From positions 239,036,292 to 239,100,291 of the forward strand of contig CM042687.1 in NCBI GenBank assembly GCA_023614405.1: 64,000 nt of DNA. Direction: 5' to 3'. The notes beneath the pieces were generated by a model. It ran no database searches, was not told the origin of the DNA, and saw only the letters and a list, made by a program, of their open reading frames with translations. Position numbers and translations under genes: made by a program. The DNA comes from Avena insularis. Taxonomy: Eukaryota > Streptophyta > Magnoliopsida > Poales > Poaceae. Positions 1 to 13,930 of this stretch are shown piece after piece (positions within the stretch are counted from its first letter, which is position 1; each line of letters opens with the position of its first letter).

Positions 1-1
1 A

Positions 2-838
2 GAACCTGAGCTCCTGAAGTGTGCGTTTCCCAGCAAATTTGTTGCGGGATGCATCATTGCAAAGCTTCCTTAATCCTGGAGGAGTGTTGCCACTAACCTC
101 AAACACCAGAGGCAAGAGATGTTTGTTGAGAATCTCATTGGGTTTCTGGACCTTGATGAAAAGGCAAAGGCAAAAGACGCACATCCAAAGGGAGCCGAGG
201 CACCCCAGTCAAGCGCCAATGTGGTGCAGAGGAACTTCGACAACAAGTTCAAGAGGAAGACCAAGGCCGTTCGTACTACCAACTTCAAAAAGAATAAGAA
301 GGACAAGTCACAGGATCCCTGCTTTGTGTGCAGCGAGGTTGGACATTGGGCTCCAAACTACAAGCAGCGCAAAGGAAGGAAGAATCCAAATGGACAGAAC
401 TCTAAGTCTGTCAACGTGACTATGAGCAACAATGATAAGGGTGCATCCGGGTATGGTAATTTACCTACTGTTTTGTCAATTTGTCAATCTACAGATTGGT
501 GGATCGACATCGGTGCTAATATTCATGTGTGTGCTGATATCTCTTTGTTTTCTTCTTATCAGATCACAAGAGATCTCTCCGTCTTGATGGGAAACAGATC
601 GCATGCTTCTGTTCGTGGTGTTGGCACGGTGGATCTGAAGTTTACTTCGGGAAAGATCGTGCAGCTGAAGAACGTGCAGCATGTGCCCTCAATAAATAAG
701 AATCTCGTTAGTGGTTCCCTTCTTTGCAAAGAAGGTTTTAAGTTGGTATTTGAGTCCAATAAAGTAGTCATCTCTAAGTATGGACAATTTATTGGTAAAG
801 GTTATGAGTGCGGCGGTTTGTTTCGTCTTTCCCTATAA
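2..838 (+). pseudogene. copia gag C-terminus and protease, decayed
   Basis: The frame is open from the window edge apart from a stop at 71-73, and runs to a stop at 836-838. It carries a basic nucleocapsid region with a zinc knuckle ([10 protein letters not shown]) whose last cysteine is replaced by tyrosine (about base 359). The protease follows with WWIDIGA where copia proteases normally have DTGA, so the active-site threonine is lost. In the family this part packages the RNA and matures the polyprotein. A frameshift near 865-870 separates it from integrase. The ATG at 119 is an internal methionine and not a true start. Confidence 0.88.
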
Positions 839-867
839 ATTTTTTGTAATAAGGTTGTGAACCACAT

Positions 868-2830
868 TTGTGCCCTGGCAATGATACCGATATTTGGCAT
901 TCACGACTTTGTCACATTAATTTTGGTTGTATGACGCGGCTAGCTAAGATGAATTTAATTCCGAGTTTCACTTTAGCCAAAGGCTCTAAATGTCAAGAGT
1001 GTGTTCAATCTAAGCAACCGCGCAAGCCTCACAAGCAAGTGCAGGAAGCAAGAAACTTGGCACCACTAGAGCTTATACATTCAGATCTATGTGAGATGAA
1101 TGGTGTGTTGACCAAAGGTGGAAAGAAATACTTCATAACGTTGATTGATGATTCTACTAGATTTTGCTATGTGTATCTTTTGAAAACTAAAGATGAGGCT
1201 CTACACCACTTTAAAAACTATAAGGCGGAAGTTGAAAATCAACTTGAGAGAAAGATTAAGAGAGTCCAGTTAGATCGTGGTGGAGAGTATTTCTCTAATG
1301 AGTTTGATTTATTTTGTGCAGAACATGGCATTATTCATGAGAGGACGCCTCCCCATTCTCACCAATCTAACGGGGTTGCCGAAAGGAAAAACCGTACTCT
1401 AACAGACTTGGTTAACGCCATGTTAGGTACTTCAGGTTTATCCAAGGCATGGTGGGGGGAGGCGATATTGACATCATGTCATGTCCTGAATAAAGTTCCC
1501 ACAAAAGACAATGAAACTACTCCCTATGAATTATGGGAGAAGAGAAAACTAACACTCTCGTACTTACGTACTTGGGGTTGTTTGGCAAAGGTGAATTTGC
1601 CAATTTCCAAAAAGCGTAAACTTGGAACAAAGACCGTAGACTGTGTATTTCTTGGCTATGCTCATCATAGTGTTGGATACAAATTTCTAGTGGTGAAATC
1701 TGAGGTACCTGACATGAAGGTCGGTACAATTATGGAGTCTAAGTATGCTACATTCTTTGAGGATATTTTTCCGATGAAAGATATGCCTAGTACATCTAGA
1801 CATGAATCTGTTGAAACTCCTAAACCTGCTATTCCCATGGAATATTATGAACGAGCACATGACGAAATTCCTGAGGAGGTAGACAATGAAATTCCTATAA
1901 GCAACAAGAGACAGAGGATTGCAAAGTCCTTTGGTGATGATTTCATTGTCTATCTCATGGATGATACTCCTACCTCTATTTCAGAGGCTTATGCATCCCC
2001 TGATGCAGACTACTAGAAAGAGGTTGTTCGTAGCGAGATGGATTCCATCATGGCAAACGAAACTTGGGAGATCACTGATTGTCCTTATGGGTGCAAACCT
2101 GTAGGATGTAAGTGGGTGTTCAAAAAGAAGCTTAGGCCTGATGGTACGATTGAAAAGTACAAGGCTCGACTTGTTGCCAAGGGTTATACCCAAAAAGAAG
2201 GAGAAGACCTCTTTGATACTTATTCGCCTGTGGCTAGATTGACCACTATTCGAGTTCTACTCTCATTGGTTGCCTCACATGGTCTTATTGTTCATCAAAT
2301 GGACGTCAATACAACTTTCCTTAATGGAGAGTTGGATGAGGAAATTTATATGGATCGGCCAGATGGTTTTGTAGTAGATGGTCAATAAGGCAAGGTGTGC
2401 AAGCTATTGAAGTCTTTGTATGGACTGAAACAAGCACCTAAGCAATGGCATGAGAAGTTTGATCAAACTTTAACATCTGCTGGCTTTTTTGTAAATGAAG
2501 CCGACAAATGTGTATACTATCGCCATGGTGGGGGCGAAGGAGTTATACTTTGTTTGTATGTTGATGACATACTGATTTTTGGGACAAATATGATTGTCAT
2601 CGAACAGGTCAAGAGTTTCTTGTCTCAAAGTTTTGACATGAAAGACCTTGGAGAAGCTGATGTTATTCTAAACATTAAGCTGCTGAAAGATGAGAATGGC
2701 GGAATTACACTTCTACAATCTCACTATGTGGAGAAGGTGTTGAGTCGCTTTGGCTACTCAGATTGTACTCCTTCACCGACACCATATGATCCTAGTAAGA
2801 TGCTTCGAAAGAACAAAAGAACAACTAGAG
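868..2830 (+). pseudogene. copia integrase and reverse transcriptase, interrupted by stops and by the nested element
   Basis: One frame with two in-frame stops: TAG at 2014-2016 and TAA at 2386-2388. Integrase begins with an HHCC zinc finger (DIWHSRLCH, then KCQEC), followed by the DDE core with Asp in HSDLCE, Asp in DRGGEY and Glu in NGVAERKNR. Reverse transcriptase starts near 2038 and keeps the catalytic YVDD box at 2557-2568 and the usual LYGLKQAP motif. The frame ends at 2830, exactly where the LARD-type element is inserted; its RNase H continuation is at 19852-20531. The first methionine is not a start, since this is an internal part of a polyprotein. Confidence 0.93.
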
Positions 2831-5800
2831 TGTAACATCCCAGCATTAGAGCTTAGAAATAAGCTGAACACAGATGTGTGCATTGCATTCATGCATAGAA
2901 AATCTGAATAATTTTCGCGCTTTTAAATAAAAACTTGTCAAAGTGATTGAAGCTTCTCTTAACTTGATGGAATTGAAGTAGATCATCAAGTTGACTACGA
3001 TAAGTTTCAATATGACCTTTGATAAAACCTTATTTTGGGTAAACATGATTTGATCTAAGGGTAGATCAAATGGAATAAAACTAAACCCTAATACATTACT
3101 TAATGATTTATATTTGATCTTAGGTGATCATATCATAGTATTCATTATAATCACTCATGAGTACCAACTTATAAATATAACACAAATAATAAGAATGTAA
3201 CAACTATATCTTAATCTCATCTACTTATACCATGAGTATCATGGAAATACCTAACTTTAACTCTTGGGTGAGATTGAGTAGGAAAGAAACTAAGACAAGA
3301 TCATTCACCATATATATTTCTTTCCATATCAATCTTTATCATCTCTATTGAATCCTATCTCAATATCTATTGTTCATCAATGTTGAGTAATCAACTATTG
3401 ATTCACCAATTCTTAACCTATCAACCCTTGTCTTTATTATAGCATTCACTTAAGGCATATACAGAAAGAAGTAAGAAGAGGTAAATGGTGAAGCTAGTTT
3501 TAGATATCATCTTTATGATGGGAGTAATTGGAGGAAATCAAATCAATATGGTAACAAAGAAGATTGCAAGGATGAAGTCTGAAGATAGTTACCAGGAGTA
3601 GTCCTATTGGACCAAGTAGGCATAGTCAATGAATTATATCTCTTAATCCAATAGAGCTAAATAGAAGATAATACAACTGTAATGTTGTATTGATGAAGCC
3701 TTGATTAGCCAATTGGAAACCTAAACCCTAAAGGATTATAATGATCATGCCTTACTCACCAATATTGAATGCTTATACCAAGTATAAGTGACATTGGTGG
3801 ATAACACATGATTGAACCATAGTATAGATCTATTATCCTAGATTAGTCATTACATGTCACATTAATATAATGTGAGGTTGGAATGTTAGATATTGGAGTT
3901 AAATAGAGAGAAAGAAGTATGATTAAAATAATGTTAGAGCAACATTGAATTAAAGAAGTAGTACTTGCCTCCTGGGGAAATACTAAACACTAGAGGAGAG
4001 TAGAATTTGATATAAATCTCTACTAGAGTGGTATTTGTGATGGATGATTTAGGAAGGGTATGAATGGAGTTAGATGTAACCACTTATTGGGTTAGAGATT
4101 ATTAATAGTAGAATAGTTGTTATAGCCAAGTTTAAATATTAGAATATTATGAAAGCTTTAGTGTTAAGCATATTAATTTTATAAATGGATTTAGAATAAT
4201 AAAGGGTGGATAAGAAGTTTCTATAAAGCAAAGCTCATCATGTTAACACATGATGATGGATATAGAGAAGTAATATATCTAGGAAAGGAATTCCTTAATT
4301 AGAAGTCCAGAATTATGAAGTATGGAATATAGGAATCTTTGTTAAACACCCAAATCCTAAATCCAAGACCAAACCTAATATCCATTTTCTATGGTGGAAC
4401 TGTCATCTTGTTTCCACAATGGTTGATAGGAATAATTTCCTACATTAATCATTTCAGCACACCTTGGACATTCTCAACCATCATTATTATAGGTGCTTAT
4501 GGAATTATCTTTATTAATTGTTTCTCATAAGTTATCCTAGAAAACAATTCCATTATTCTACTTTGAATGGTGGTGTTATTAAAGATCACAAACATAAAGA
4601 CAATGTGATTAACCATTAATCTTTATTCACATCAATAAAATAAACTTGTAAATATTAAATATTCTAAGAACTTATGGTAAAGCATTTTCAATTTAAACTT
4701 TAACTCATTAGTTAATTGTATTACATTCTATAATAAGTTTATGAATTTATGGCCAATTAAAATTCATATCAAAGGCTCACACAAATAATAATAGAAAAGG
4801 GATCTATAGAATGAAAATAAAGAAACCCTAAACAATATATAATAAAAGTTCACCAATTGATTCTTAACAACTTCAATATTACTGCAATCATTTAGAAAAT
4901 AAATTCCATAAAGAAATTTCAATCAAATGTGTAATGTACCAATTTGAAAACAAAACAGATAATAAGAAGGGAATTAAACCAGGAAAAAAATAGAGGGAAA
5001 ACCCAATCTGGCCCGTGGCCCATTTTTCCTTCTCCCTATCTGCTACTTGCGAGTAGCTCGAATGCAGCCCAACTCCTTGGCCCATACCGCTTCGCCCCTC
5101 TTTCTCTTTTCTTCTTCCTCTCGCCAGCCAGCACGCCGGCGAAGCAGATGCGTGGCGTCACCGGAGCCGTCCGCCATCGCCGTGATGCTCGCTGCGAAGA
5201 GATCCGCGCTACCGTCCTAGAAATCGTCTACAAAGTCCCCTCCTGCGCTGAGAACGAACCCTAATTCCTTTCTCTCTCGTTTTCCCTTATCCACTGAAAA
5301 CCGAGCTCGCCGGAGCCGCCGCCGTCGTTGTTTCTGAGCTCCCATGGCCATTCTGAAACCACCATGATGACCGCGACACTCGACTTCGTCGTTTAGCCCA
5401 AGGAGAGCTGGTCGGGGTGATCTCTAGCCGTAGGATTTTGGCCGTCTTCCTCAACACTGACGCCGTCGCCGAAGTCAATCGCCGCCGTCTTCAGCTGCAC
5501 CTCGCCTCTTCGACACGCTATTCCGAATCCTAGTAAGCTACCAGTGCTCGTGAACCTCTTCGATTTGCATAAAAGCATCTTGCTTCTTTAAACATTAGTC
5601 CTTACCAGACCAATGATGCAGATTTCCGCAATTGGATCTTATATTGTCTTGAAGACCGTGAGTGCATAATCTTGCAATCACAAAAGGCAAGTTCACACTT
5701 GCTCATGTCCTTTGATTATTTTTTGTAAATTATTTTACAAATCCAGTGTTGTCATCACCTGCATTTGAAAAAGGACAGAAAACACTATTTTCATAATAAT

Positions 5801-7043
5801 GTGATTATAGGTTATTTACCATGAGGTAATAACCTACTATAAGAGTTCCGGTGGTAAAGGAACATATTACCTAGGACTTAACAACCAATGTCGCCAGTGA
5901 TTCTTGCGCAGTATATTACGCGTTGACCATGAGATTTGGAATGGGACGGAGAAGTCAGCTGTATCTTTTCCCTCTCGCATGGAGCTGGATGTGCGGGTCG
6001 TGGCTGTTATCACTCGTAGCGTGCATATTATTTATGGTAATTCGTAGAGGATATGCAGCATATGGGTGGGAGCCCTCAACGTCCCACGATAGTTCCGGCA
6101 TCTGAACGGTCTGTACTGCCATTGCCGTAATTAAATAGGTGGGCTGGCATACACCAAGGAGACATGCGGGGTCGCGGAGAAGGCAGCGATTGGCTTGGAT
6201 CTTAGTCTGGGCCTCACACCAAGGAAGTGTGAACGAACCTGCAATTGGGATGTGCAACAAAGCTAAGATCTCTCATGGGTAAAGTGACGCACCTCTGCAG
6301 AGTGTAAAAACTGTAACTTGTTACTCCCTGTTCCAGGAAGGAGCTGCGAACGCGGCGGGAAAGGAACCCCATTAAGGTTCTAGTAAACCCGTGAAGGCTG
6401 ACGGACATAGCTTTTAAGAATAAAAGCAACCTTTGAAGAATTGTTTACGAAAACTTGCATTGCCTACAACCTACGGTCTGTGGCTGTAGATATAGTGCAT
6501 CAAACACTCCTTTTCTAGTGGACTTGCTGAGTACGCTCGTACTCAAAGTATCTTCTTAACCCTTGCTAGGTTCTAAAGCCAGTACAGACGACGTCTACAT
6601 CAAGTTATGCTCCAGGAATCATCATCAAAAGCTAACGCTCTTCAATGAAGTCAAGAAAGTCAACATATACATCAACTCAAGTGAAGACGAAGTTGCTGAT
6701 TAGATAAGAATATGATTTCTAACCATAGAACCTACTTATGTAGAGTATTGCAATAGCAGCAATGCAAGCCTCGTAGTTCAGCTACTAGTTTTATAAGTAT
6801 GGTAGCTATGAGTTATTTATTCTTGATTCTTCTTCGTAAGAAGTTTCTTTCTCTCTCTTTAACCTAGAGTGTTCTCTGGATCTTGTGTAAAGAGTTGAGT
6901 TGTAACCTATAGTCATGTCTTGGACCTGCTATGTTTCTGTTGTACTACTCTGAGGGATGTAATACTAGTGAACGGTGTTTCATTGGTGGTATGTCAACGA
7001 CTATAGTATACTACATCATGCAGTGGTATGCTGGGTCACCAAA
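2831..7043 (+). repeat. 5' LTR of the LARD-type element, internally deleted
   Basis: The LTR starts TGTAACATCC and ends just before the primer site, with terminal bases AAA where the 3' LTR has GCA. It is colinear with 9692-12418 and then jumps to the equivalent of 18382 in the 3' LTR, so roughly 1.97 kb is missing. The junction lies near 5567, within gatttg/cataaaag, with only a TG of shared sequence at the breakpoints. The short ORFs inside it (for example 4339-4530) recur in the 3' LTR because the LTRs are copies, and they resemble no protein I know. Confidence 0.9.
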
Positions 7044-7045
7044 GT

Positions 7046-7057
7046 TGGTATCAGAGC
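7046..7057 (+). other. primer-binding site, tRNA-iMet type
   Basis: TGGTATCAGAGC lies two bases after the end of the 5' LTR. This is the standard complement of the 3' end of initiator tRNA-Met used by many plant LTR retrotransposons. It fixes the 5' LTR boundary at about 7043. Confidence 0.95.
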
Positions 7058-9678
7058 ATATGCTTTGACCTTAGGATTAAACCCTCTTAGGCAGATCTGT
7101 AGGTTGGATAGTGACTATAGAAGCCATCTTATCTAAACCAAATGCTCTTATGACTTGTGATGAGTATCCACTTGAGGATAACCATGTCACACATAAGTCA
7201 GATGTTTAAGTCATCCTTTCTTAGGAAGTAATTATTTTATCTTTTCTCAAGTATAGGGCTCTTTAGTGTCTTCCAAAGGAGACATAAACCACCAAGATAC
7301 TGTCGGAAAGTGTAAGACATCAATTGGAGTAGTCTTAATGGTATAGCCTAATTCTAGAATTTAAGTAAGAATAGTAAAATCTTATGGTTAGCTGATAACT
7401 AAAGACAACATGATGAATATCATTAGGATAAATGTTGATGTAAAGAACAGTAATCATGTGGGATTCACTTGAGAATTCTATGTGATAAAGTAAAATTATG
7501 ATAAGACTGAATGATAGAGTGATGAGAAATAAAGTCATCATGGCTAGATTAACTCTTAAATCATAATGAATAGGTAAAACATAATAAGATCATGGTGAGA
7601 TTATCTCTTAAACCATGATGAGGTTATAAATATGATGAGTAATTAGTAAATTATCTTTAGATAGTGTAATAAGATAACTTGGTAGAATCAAGATTGAAGT
7701 CAAAGGTGTCATAAAATAGTGATAACATTCAATCTTAGGGGTTCAAAAGAATCTGATTAGTCATTTGGAGTGATCATGTGAGGTTAGCTGGCTAATAATG
7801 AAAGGTTGAATAAAGTTAATCATTTCCAAAGGTGAGACCAAAGGTTAGTCAAAACTAAATTTGAGACCATCTTGTCTAAAAATTATCCTGTTGCACTTGA
7901 GCAATTTGGGTAAATAATGAGATAAAGAATAGTTTAACCCTATGTGTTAAGTATCACGATGAAAACTTATATGAGGAGGTGTCATATACTACACAACTAA
8001 GCCGGAATTCTAGGGATATTATACTCAACTACTATATTCTGGGCTTAGAATATTGTGTGTTATATGTACTACATTTGGATTTATTTGTTCTTTTTGGATC
8101 TTCTTGATTGACTAGATCTGTACATGAAGTTTGAATTGGTGTGCAAATGCATGTTGCAACATCCAGTTACTACTTGATGTTATAGACCTAGATAGGAATG
8201 GGAATTCGTGTAAGGGAGTGACGAGTTCCGAAGACCAAGATGAAGACCTACCTGAAGGATTAAGCAAAATATAAGTAGTATCAAAACAATTTGAAGGTTG
8301 AACCAAGTTGATCATTGCTAGATAGCAATAAGAAGGAAGATTATTATAGAAAATACTTGGAGCAACAAGGAGTAATAAACTTAAAGTTCAATCAAAGTAG
8401 ATAATTTTGCTAAGAAGTTAATAAAGTAGTTGTACCAAGTTTATGGAAGCATCATGAATAAGTGCAAAGAAGAAGTTTTGGAACCAAAATGGTATTCAAG
8501 CTCTGACAATTCAGAGAGAATGCTAGAAGTATGTCGGGAACCATAGGATAATACATACACCCTAGGATGGTTCGCAGCTGGAAATTATCCGCAGCTGATA
8601 TTTGATCCATTGTGGTAATTGATCCACAGTTGGTATCTTGACCATAGCAGGTGTTGGTTGACATAGTTAACCAAATCATCTTAAAAGTTGCATAAAGAGC
8701 TTAAAATTTGGCCTAAGCTAAGTAAGACCTAAAGGAGTATAAAAATTGAAAGCGACCGTCTTTTGAGACTCTTCGTGAAGTCAGGTGCAGCAAAGCGAAA
8801 ATATCCGAATAAGTAAGTAAGACAAATACTGTTGAAATATTCACTTCGGAGATCCACAATTGTGTGGATACACCGTACAATCTTTCATAAGACACTAATT
8901 AGGTAAAGTATAAGCTGAACAAAGACCAACATCCTAGTTATAAAGCCAATGGTTGCTCTGTAGGCAGTTTGAAGACTATTAGTAAACCCTAAGGGGGAGA
9001 GTAAACAATAAGTGGAAGTTGAAGAAGTACTTAAGGAAATAACAAAAGAAATTATAAATCTTTATAAGGTAATAGCTTGAAGTAATAAAATAGAATAGTC
9101 TTAACAGACCAATTCTAAAGGAAACAACTCTTAAGTAATCCTTGAGAGGGAATAAAGCACATCCAATTGGATAAGTATAGAGGAACAAGAAATTCAAATG
9201 GGTATGGACTAAATGAGTTCACATCCGATCTTGGAAGGATTACCAGCTTGAGACATACAATGGTAAAACAAAGATTAGTCTTTTGACTATAACTATTGGC
9301 TAGCAGAAATTTAAAACCTGTTTTAGTGAGACTTCCTAGACCTTACATAATATAGTAGGAAAGTTCGATGATCAAGTAAAAAGGTTGGATTAGGATACCT
9401 AATCAGAATTATGAACTAAAGAAGAGACCCCAAATCTAAGGAATTATAATAAAGACATATCCCTAAGGGACTAAAGTAAAAGAAACTTTGGAATATCAGA
9501 GACAACAAGTTGGAGATTGCCAAGTACAATCAGAATTCAAGGAAAGGATTTGGATATGGGGTATTACAATTATTCCCATTAAGGTTAACATGGAGTTGAG
9601 ACATATCATAACCATTGCAAGACAATTCCCTACTCCGAAACGTGAGAGTATGCGAACTTCGAGAACGAAGTTTATTTG
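7058..9678 (+). other. non-coding internal domain of the LARD-type element
   Basis: No reading frame longer than about 85 codons and no gag, protease, integrase, RT or RNase H motif is visible on either strand. The segment is A+T-rich with purine-rich stretches. One short piece (8687-8720) nearly matches a piece of the unrelated-looking solo LTR at 16854-16887. Mobilisation would have to rely on proteins from another element. Confidence 0.8.
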
Positions 9679-9690
9679 AAGGGGGAGAGT
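9679..9690 (+). other. polypurine tract of the LARD-type element
   Basis: AAGGGGGAGAGT lies one base before the 3' LTR start TGTAACATCC at 9692. It is the expected priming site for plus-strand DNA synthesis. Confidence 0.92.
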
Positions 9691-12600
9691 CTGTAACATC
9701 CCAGCATTAGAGCTTAGAAATAAGCTGAACACAGATGTGTGCATTTCATTCATGCATAGAAAATCTGAATAATTTTCGTGCTTTTAAATAAAAACTTGTC
9801 AAAGTGATTGAAGCTTCTCTTAACTTGATGGAATTGAAGTAGATCATCAAGTTGACTACGATAAGTTTCAATATGACCTTTGCTAAAACCTTATTTTGGG
9901 TAAACATGATTTGATCTAAGGGTAGATCAAATGGAATAAAACTAAACCCTAATACATTACTTAATGATTTATATTTGATCTTAGGTGATCACATCATAGT
10001 ATTCATTATAATCACTCATGAGTACCAACTTATAAATATAACACAAATAATAAGAATGTAACAACTATATCTTAATCTTATCTACTTATACCATGAGTAT
10101 CATGGAAATACCTAACTTTAACTCTTGGGTGAGATTGAGTAGGAAAGAAACCAAGACAAGATCATTCACCATATATCTTTCTTTCCATATCAATCTTTAT
10201 CATCTCTATTGAATCCTATCTCAATATCTATCATTCATCAATGTTGAGTAATCAACTATTGATTCACCAATTCTTAACCTATCAACCCTTGTCTTTATTA
10301 TAGCATTCACTTAAGGCATATACAGAAAGAAGTAAGAAGAGGTAAATAGTGAAGCTAGTTTTAGATATCATCTTTAGGATGGGAGTAATTGGAGGAAATC
10401 AAATCAATATGGTAACAAAGAAGATTGCAAGGATGAAGTCTGAAGATAGTTACCAGGAGTAGTCCTATTGGACCAAGTAGGCATAGTCCATGAATTATAT
10501 CTCTTAATCCAATAGAACTAAATAGAACATAATACAATTGTAATGTTGTATTGATGAAGCCTTGATTAGCCAATTGGAAACCTAAACCCTAAAGGATTAT
10601 AATGATCATGCCTTACTCACCAATATTGAATGCTTATACCAAGTATAAGTGACATTGGTGGATAACACATGATTGAACCATAGTATAGATCTATTATCCT
10701 AGATTAGTCATTACATGTCACATTAATATAATGTGAGGTTGGAATGTTAGATATTGGAGTTAAATAGAGAGAAGGAAGTATGATTAAAATAATGTTAGAG
10801 CAGCATTGAATTAAAGAAGTAGTATTTGCCTCTTGGGGAAATACTAAACACTAGAGGAGAGTAGAATTTGATATAAATCTCTACTGAGTGGTATTTGTGA
10901 TGGATGATTTAGGAAGGGTATGAATGGAGTTAGATGTAACCACTTATTGGGTTAGAGATTATTAATAGTAGAATAGTTGTTATAGCCAAGTTTAAATATT
11001 AGAATATTATGAAAGCTTTAGTGTTAAGCATATTACTTTTATAAATGGATTTAGAATAATAAAGGATGGATAAGAAGTTTCTATAAAGCAAAGCTCATCA
11101 TGTTAACACATGATGATGGATATAGAGAAGTAGTATATCTAGGAAAGGAATTCCTTAATTAGAAGTCCAGAATTATGAAGTATGGAATATAGGAATCTTT
11201 GTTAAACACCCAAATCCTAAATCCAAGACCAAACCTAATATCCATTTTCTATGGTGGAGCTATCATCTTGTTTCCACAATGGTTGATAGTAATAATTTCC
11301 TACATTAATCATTTCAGCACACCTTGGACATTCTCAACCATCATTATTATAGGTGCTTATGGAATTATCTTTATTAATTGTTTCTCATAAGTTATCCTAG
11401 GAAACAATTCCATTATTCTACTTTGAATGGTGGTGTTATTAAAGATCACAAACATAAAGACAATGTGATTAACCATTAATATTTATTCACATCAATAAAA
11501 TAAACTTGTAAATATTAAATCTTCTAAGAACTTATGGTAAAGCATTTTCAATTTAAACTTTAACTCATTAGTTACTAGTAATACATTCTATAATAAGTTT
11601 ATGAATTTATGCCCAATTAAAATTCACATCAAAGGCTCACACAAATAATAATAGAAAAGGGATCTATATAATGAAAATAAAGAAACCCTAAACAATATAT
11701 AATAAAAGTTCACCAATTGATTCTTAACAACTTCAATATTACTGCAATCATTTAGAAAATAAATTCCATAAAGAAATTTCAATCAAATGTGTAATGTACA
11801 AATTTGAAAACAAAAGAGAAAATAAAAAGGGAACTAAACCAGGAAAAATAGAGGGAAACCCCAATCTGGCCCGTGGCCCATTTTTCCTTCTCCCTATCTG
11901 CTACTCGCGAGCAGCTCGAATGCATCCCAACTCCTTGGCCCATAGCGCTTCGCCCCTCTTTATCTTTTCTTCTTCCTCTCGCCACCAAAGACGCAAGCGG
12001 CTAAGGCGTCATTGGAGCCGTCATTGCCGTTAGTGATGATCGCTGCAAAGAGAATCGCGCTACCATCCTAGACATCGTCTACAAAGTCCCCTCCCGCGCT
12101 GAGAACGAACCCTAATTCCTTTCTCTCTCATTTTCCCTTATCCACTGAAAACTGAGCTCGCCGGAGCCGCCCCTCGTCGTCGTTTCTGAGCTCCCCTAGC
12201 CATTCTGAAACCACCATGATGACCGCGACACTCGAATTCGTCGTTTACCCAAGGAGCACTGGTCGGGGTGATCTCTAGCCATAGGATTTTGGCCTTCTTC
12301 CTCAACACCGACGTCGTCGCCGACGTCAATCGCCGCTGTCTCCAGCTGCACCTCGCCTCTTCGACACGCTCTTCCGAATCCTAGTGAGCTACTGGTGCTC
12401 ATGAACCTCTTCGATTTGTCTTTCGAACACCACAACGTCGTGCCGACGCTCACCTTCATTCGCCGCCGCAGTTGCTCCTCGGAGCAAGTGCTCCGATGAC
12501 CATTTAGAGGCGGCGCAACCTTAGTTCGACTCGCCATCGAGTGCTGAATCTAATACAACCTTGCACTACACCGCGCGCGTCCTAGATCATTGGATCGAAA

Positions 12601-12755
12601 TCAATCTGAGAGGATCAGTTCATGTGACGTCACGCTGAGGTCATGCTTGCGTCACCCTTGACCGAAGTCCACCCTGTCGACTGGTCTTTGCCCATGTGGC
12701 AGATGACGTGGCCTAGGGCCCAGGGGTCAGTGTCTGTGGCTAGGTAGAGCTGCGG

Positions 12756-12764
12756 TATAAAAAG
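12756..12764 (+). promoter_or_regulatory. putative TATA box in the LARD-type 3' LTR
   Basis: TATAAAAAG lies at the edge between the GC-rich and A+T-rich parts of the LTR. A second TATA-like site (TATAAATAC) lies near 18211. Both fall within the part deleted from the 5' LTR, so this copy probably lacks its own 5' promoter. Which of the two is used cannot be told from sequence alone. Confidence 0.35.
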
Positions 12765-12779
12765 TCTGTGCATGTTTAG

Positions 12780-13930
12780 AAAATAATTAAAACAATATGA
12801 ATTCAAATTTCAAATATTCCAGAAAAATAAAATAAAATGATTAAATCTTGTAAATTTAATATCTTTTGTTTTATAAATCAGAAAAATACATATAATATAT
12901 GAAAATGTTTAGAAAAATAAATTCTACAACTTAAAACTACTATTAAATATTGTTATGATAATTATTTAAATAAATATTATTTAATAAATACCTTATAAAG
13001 TTTTAATACTTTGATAATTAATATTTTAATAATGGTAAATGTTAAAAATATAAATAAAATACCAAAAATCTTAGAAAAATAAGAATTAGAGTTTAAAACT
13101 ATAATTATACATTATTAATCCTCTTAATTAAATATTTATTATTTATTAAGTATTTATATAGTAATAAATCTTATTAAAATCATATCTTATTATTTTTAAA
13201 TCTCAAAGATAAATATAATATACCAAAATGATCACAAAAATAATACCTACATGTTAAAAATGTGATACTCCACTTTTGAGTTAAATAAAAATTTAAATAC
13301 TTTCATAACTTGAATTTAAATCAATTTCTTTAATTAATAATTCAGAAAATGACAAATAAAATTTGTTAATATTTCCTAAATTAACCAATTAAATGTAATC
13401 AATAGTATTAGCCTTAAATACTAATTTTATGAAGTCAAAATGATTTAACACATTTTAATATAATCTTATTAAGTTATCCTTCAACCATAAATACAGATTT
13501 TTTTATAAAAGGATTCTTATTTAATATAAAATCTCTAAGAATAATTATAATAAGATAAAACCCATTCTTTATATTAATCACAAGTTTATAAACAAATCAA
13601 AACACTATAGTGAATCCATAAGTAGTAAATAATATTGTTTACTTATTCATAAACCTTAACCACATCTTTATAGGAAGATAAATTCTTTTATACCATTATA
13701 ATATAAATAAATCACTACTCCAATAGAAGTAATGCCATTCTTAGGTAACTCTAAGGAAACAATAAAAAGTGAACAAGATACACGTATCATAAGTAATACA
13801 CTCTAAATCTATTTACATTCTTCAAATTATTTATAGTTACCATGCCTTAAGTATAATACTAAAAACTTAATTATATACTTTATAGTTTACTTTGGTCTGT
13901 ATAAATAAGTTATAAAACATCTCAAGTCCA
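12780..13930. other. A+T-rich non-coding stretch inside the 3' LTR
   Basis: More than a kilobase of dominant A and T runs without ORFs or terminal repeats. It is part of the 3' LTR that the 5' LTR has lost. I see no sign that it is a separate insertion, since it has no target duplication or terminal motif. Confidence 0.6.

Noticed and set aside
4339..4530. Hydrophobic 63-codon ORF repeated at 11199-11390
   Set aside because: The repetition is explained by the two LTR copies, and there is no start context or known family.
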